Positions 63,872 to 64,000 of a DNA stretch of 64,000 nt are shown here, one piece after another. The position numbers and the translations under genes were made by a program. A model generated the notes under the pieces. The model was not told where the DNA came from, made no database searches, and was given only the letters and a program-made list of their open reading frames with translations. Numbering within the stretch: position 1 is the stretch's first letter; each line of letters begins with the position of its first letter. Origin of the DNA: CAMASH01 sp041746635 (lineage in GTDB: Bacteria; Verrucomicrobiota; Verrucomicrobiia; Chthoniobacterales; Terrimicrobiaceae); contig JBGTGQ010000066.1 in NCBI GenBank assembly GCA_041746635.1, forward strand, positions 31,233 to 95,232. The letters are read 5' to 3'.

Positions 63872-64000
63872 ATGGAAGAAGAATCCCGAGTCGAAAATCT
63901 GAGTTATCACCTGAGCATTATTCCGGATCCACGAGTGGATCGGTGCAAGGAGCACAAGCTCCACGATGTGTTGATGATCGCCGTGTTGGCAATGTTGTGC
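63872..64000 (+). mobile_element. ISAs1-like transposase, N-terminal part (cut by window edge)
   Basis: From ATG 63872 the frame reads MEEESRVENLSYHLSIIPDP, then RVDRCKEHKLHDVLMIAVLA, ending MLC at the window edge. The 'IPDPR...HxLxDxLxIAxxA' pattern is that of the DDE_Tnp_1-associated domain at the start of ISAs1-family (IS4-like) transposases. The DDE catalytic part is beyond the window. The 90 bp before it (63780-63870) are markedly AT-rich compared with the neighbourhood, as expected near the end of a mobile element, but no terminal inverted repeat could be defined. Confidence 0.7.

Overview
The window looks like chromosomal DNA of a Verrucomicrobiota bacterium (PVC superphylum), moderately GC-rich by eye. 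The evidence is the combination of a Minf_1886-family gene, a DUF1844 gene, paired DUF1800/DUF1501 genes, an mcsA-mcsB-clpC operon in a Gram-negative setting (Lpt- and Lol-type permeases, TAT and lipoprotein signals), a NfeD/flotillin locus and a glycine-rich RRM protein. Genus and species cannot be read from the sequence. Most of the window is housekeeping; no prophage, CRISPR array or recognisable defence island was found.

Layout. 1-4.1 kb: rplA (cut by the window edge) and rplK, separated by an RRM gene on the other strand, then an LptF/LptG permease and a membrane TraB/TIKI-type protein. 4.3-9.7 kb: a histidine phosphatase, a polyamine-type ABC operon (potC-potD-potB order, no ATPase) and pyruvate kinase. 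9.8-16.2 kb: citramalate synthase, small unknowns, lysS, a broken MFS gene and a LolC/E permease. 16.2-22 kb: a predicted 7(1)-knot protein, tRNA-Arg, a PHP-glycosyltransferase fusion, a DUF2334 deacetylase and ftsH. 22-30.3 kb: gltB with an ACT-domain gene, fumC and a degenerate sugar-nucleotide epimerase relative. 30.4-38.5 kb: ilvE-mcsA-mcsB-clpC, transaldolase and a Gfo/Idh/MocA oxidoreductase.

38.5-45.1 kb holds an alginate-type O-acetylation operon (MBOAT plus two SGNH/AlgX-like proteins), a beta-helix-like frame without a clear start, tRNA-Gln and an alkaline-phosphatase-like protein that has lost most metal ligands. 45.1-51.2 kb is a compact minus-strand run (FmdB zinc ribbon, zinc-ribbon membrane protein, HExxH-less secreted protein, 43-residue membrane peptide, Minf_1886, M16 protease, DUF1844). 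51.3-58.5 kb: an L,D-transpeptidase, a truncated SDR, DUF1800/DUF1501 and an ECF sigma factor followed by a membrane VWA protein whose cytoplasmic N-terminus resembles an anti-sigma domain. 58.6-64 kb: long NfeD protease, flotillin, short NfeD, a tandem LOG-domain protein, a GIY-YIG remnant, tRNA-Asn and the start of an ISAs1-like transposase.

The least explained signal is a set of intergenic composite palindromes of 58-64 bp (near 9.74, 11.50, 28.76, 45.10, 53.88 and 62.19 kb). They share length and geometry, but only one pair is clearly alike in sequence. Other points for follow-up are the split rplK/rplA pair, several conserved-looking pseudoenzymes, and the sigma/VWA and PHP-glycosyltransferase arrangements. 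No complete new system could be demonstrated from the sequence alone.
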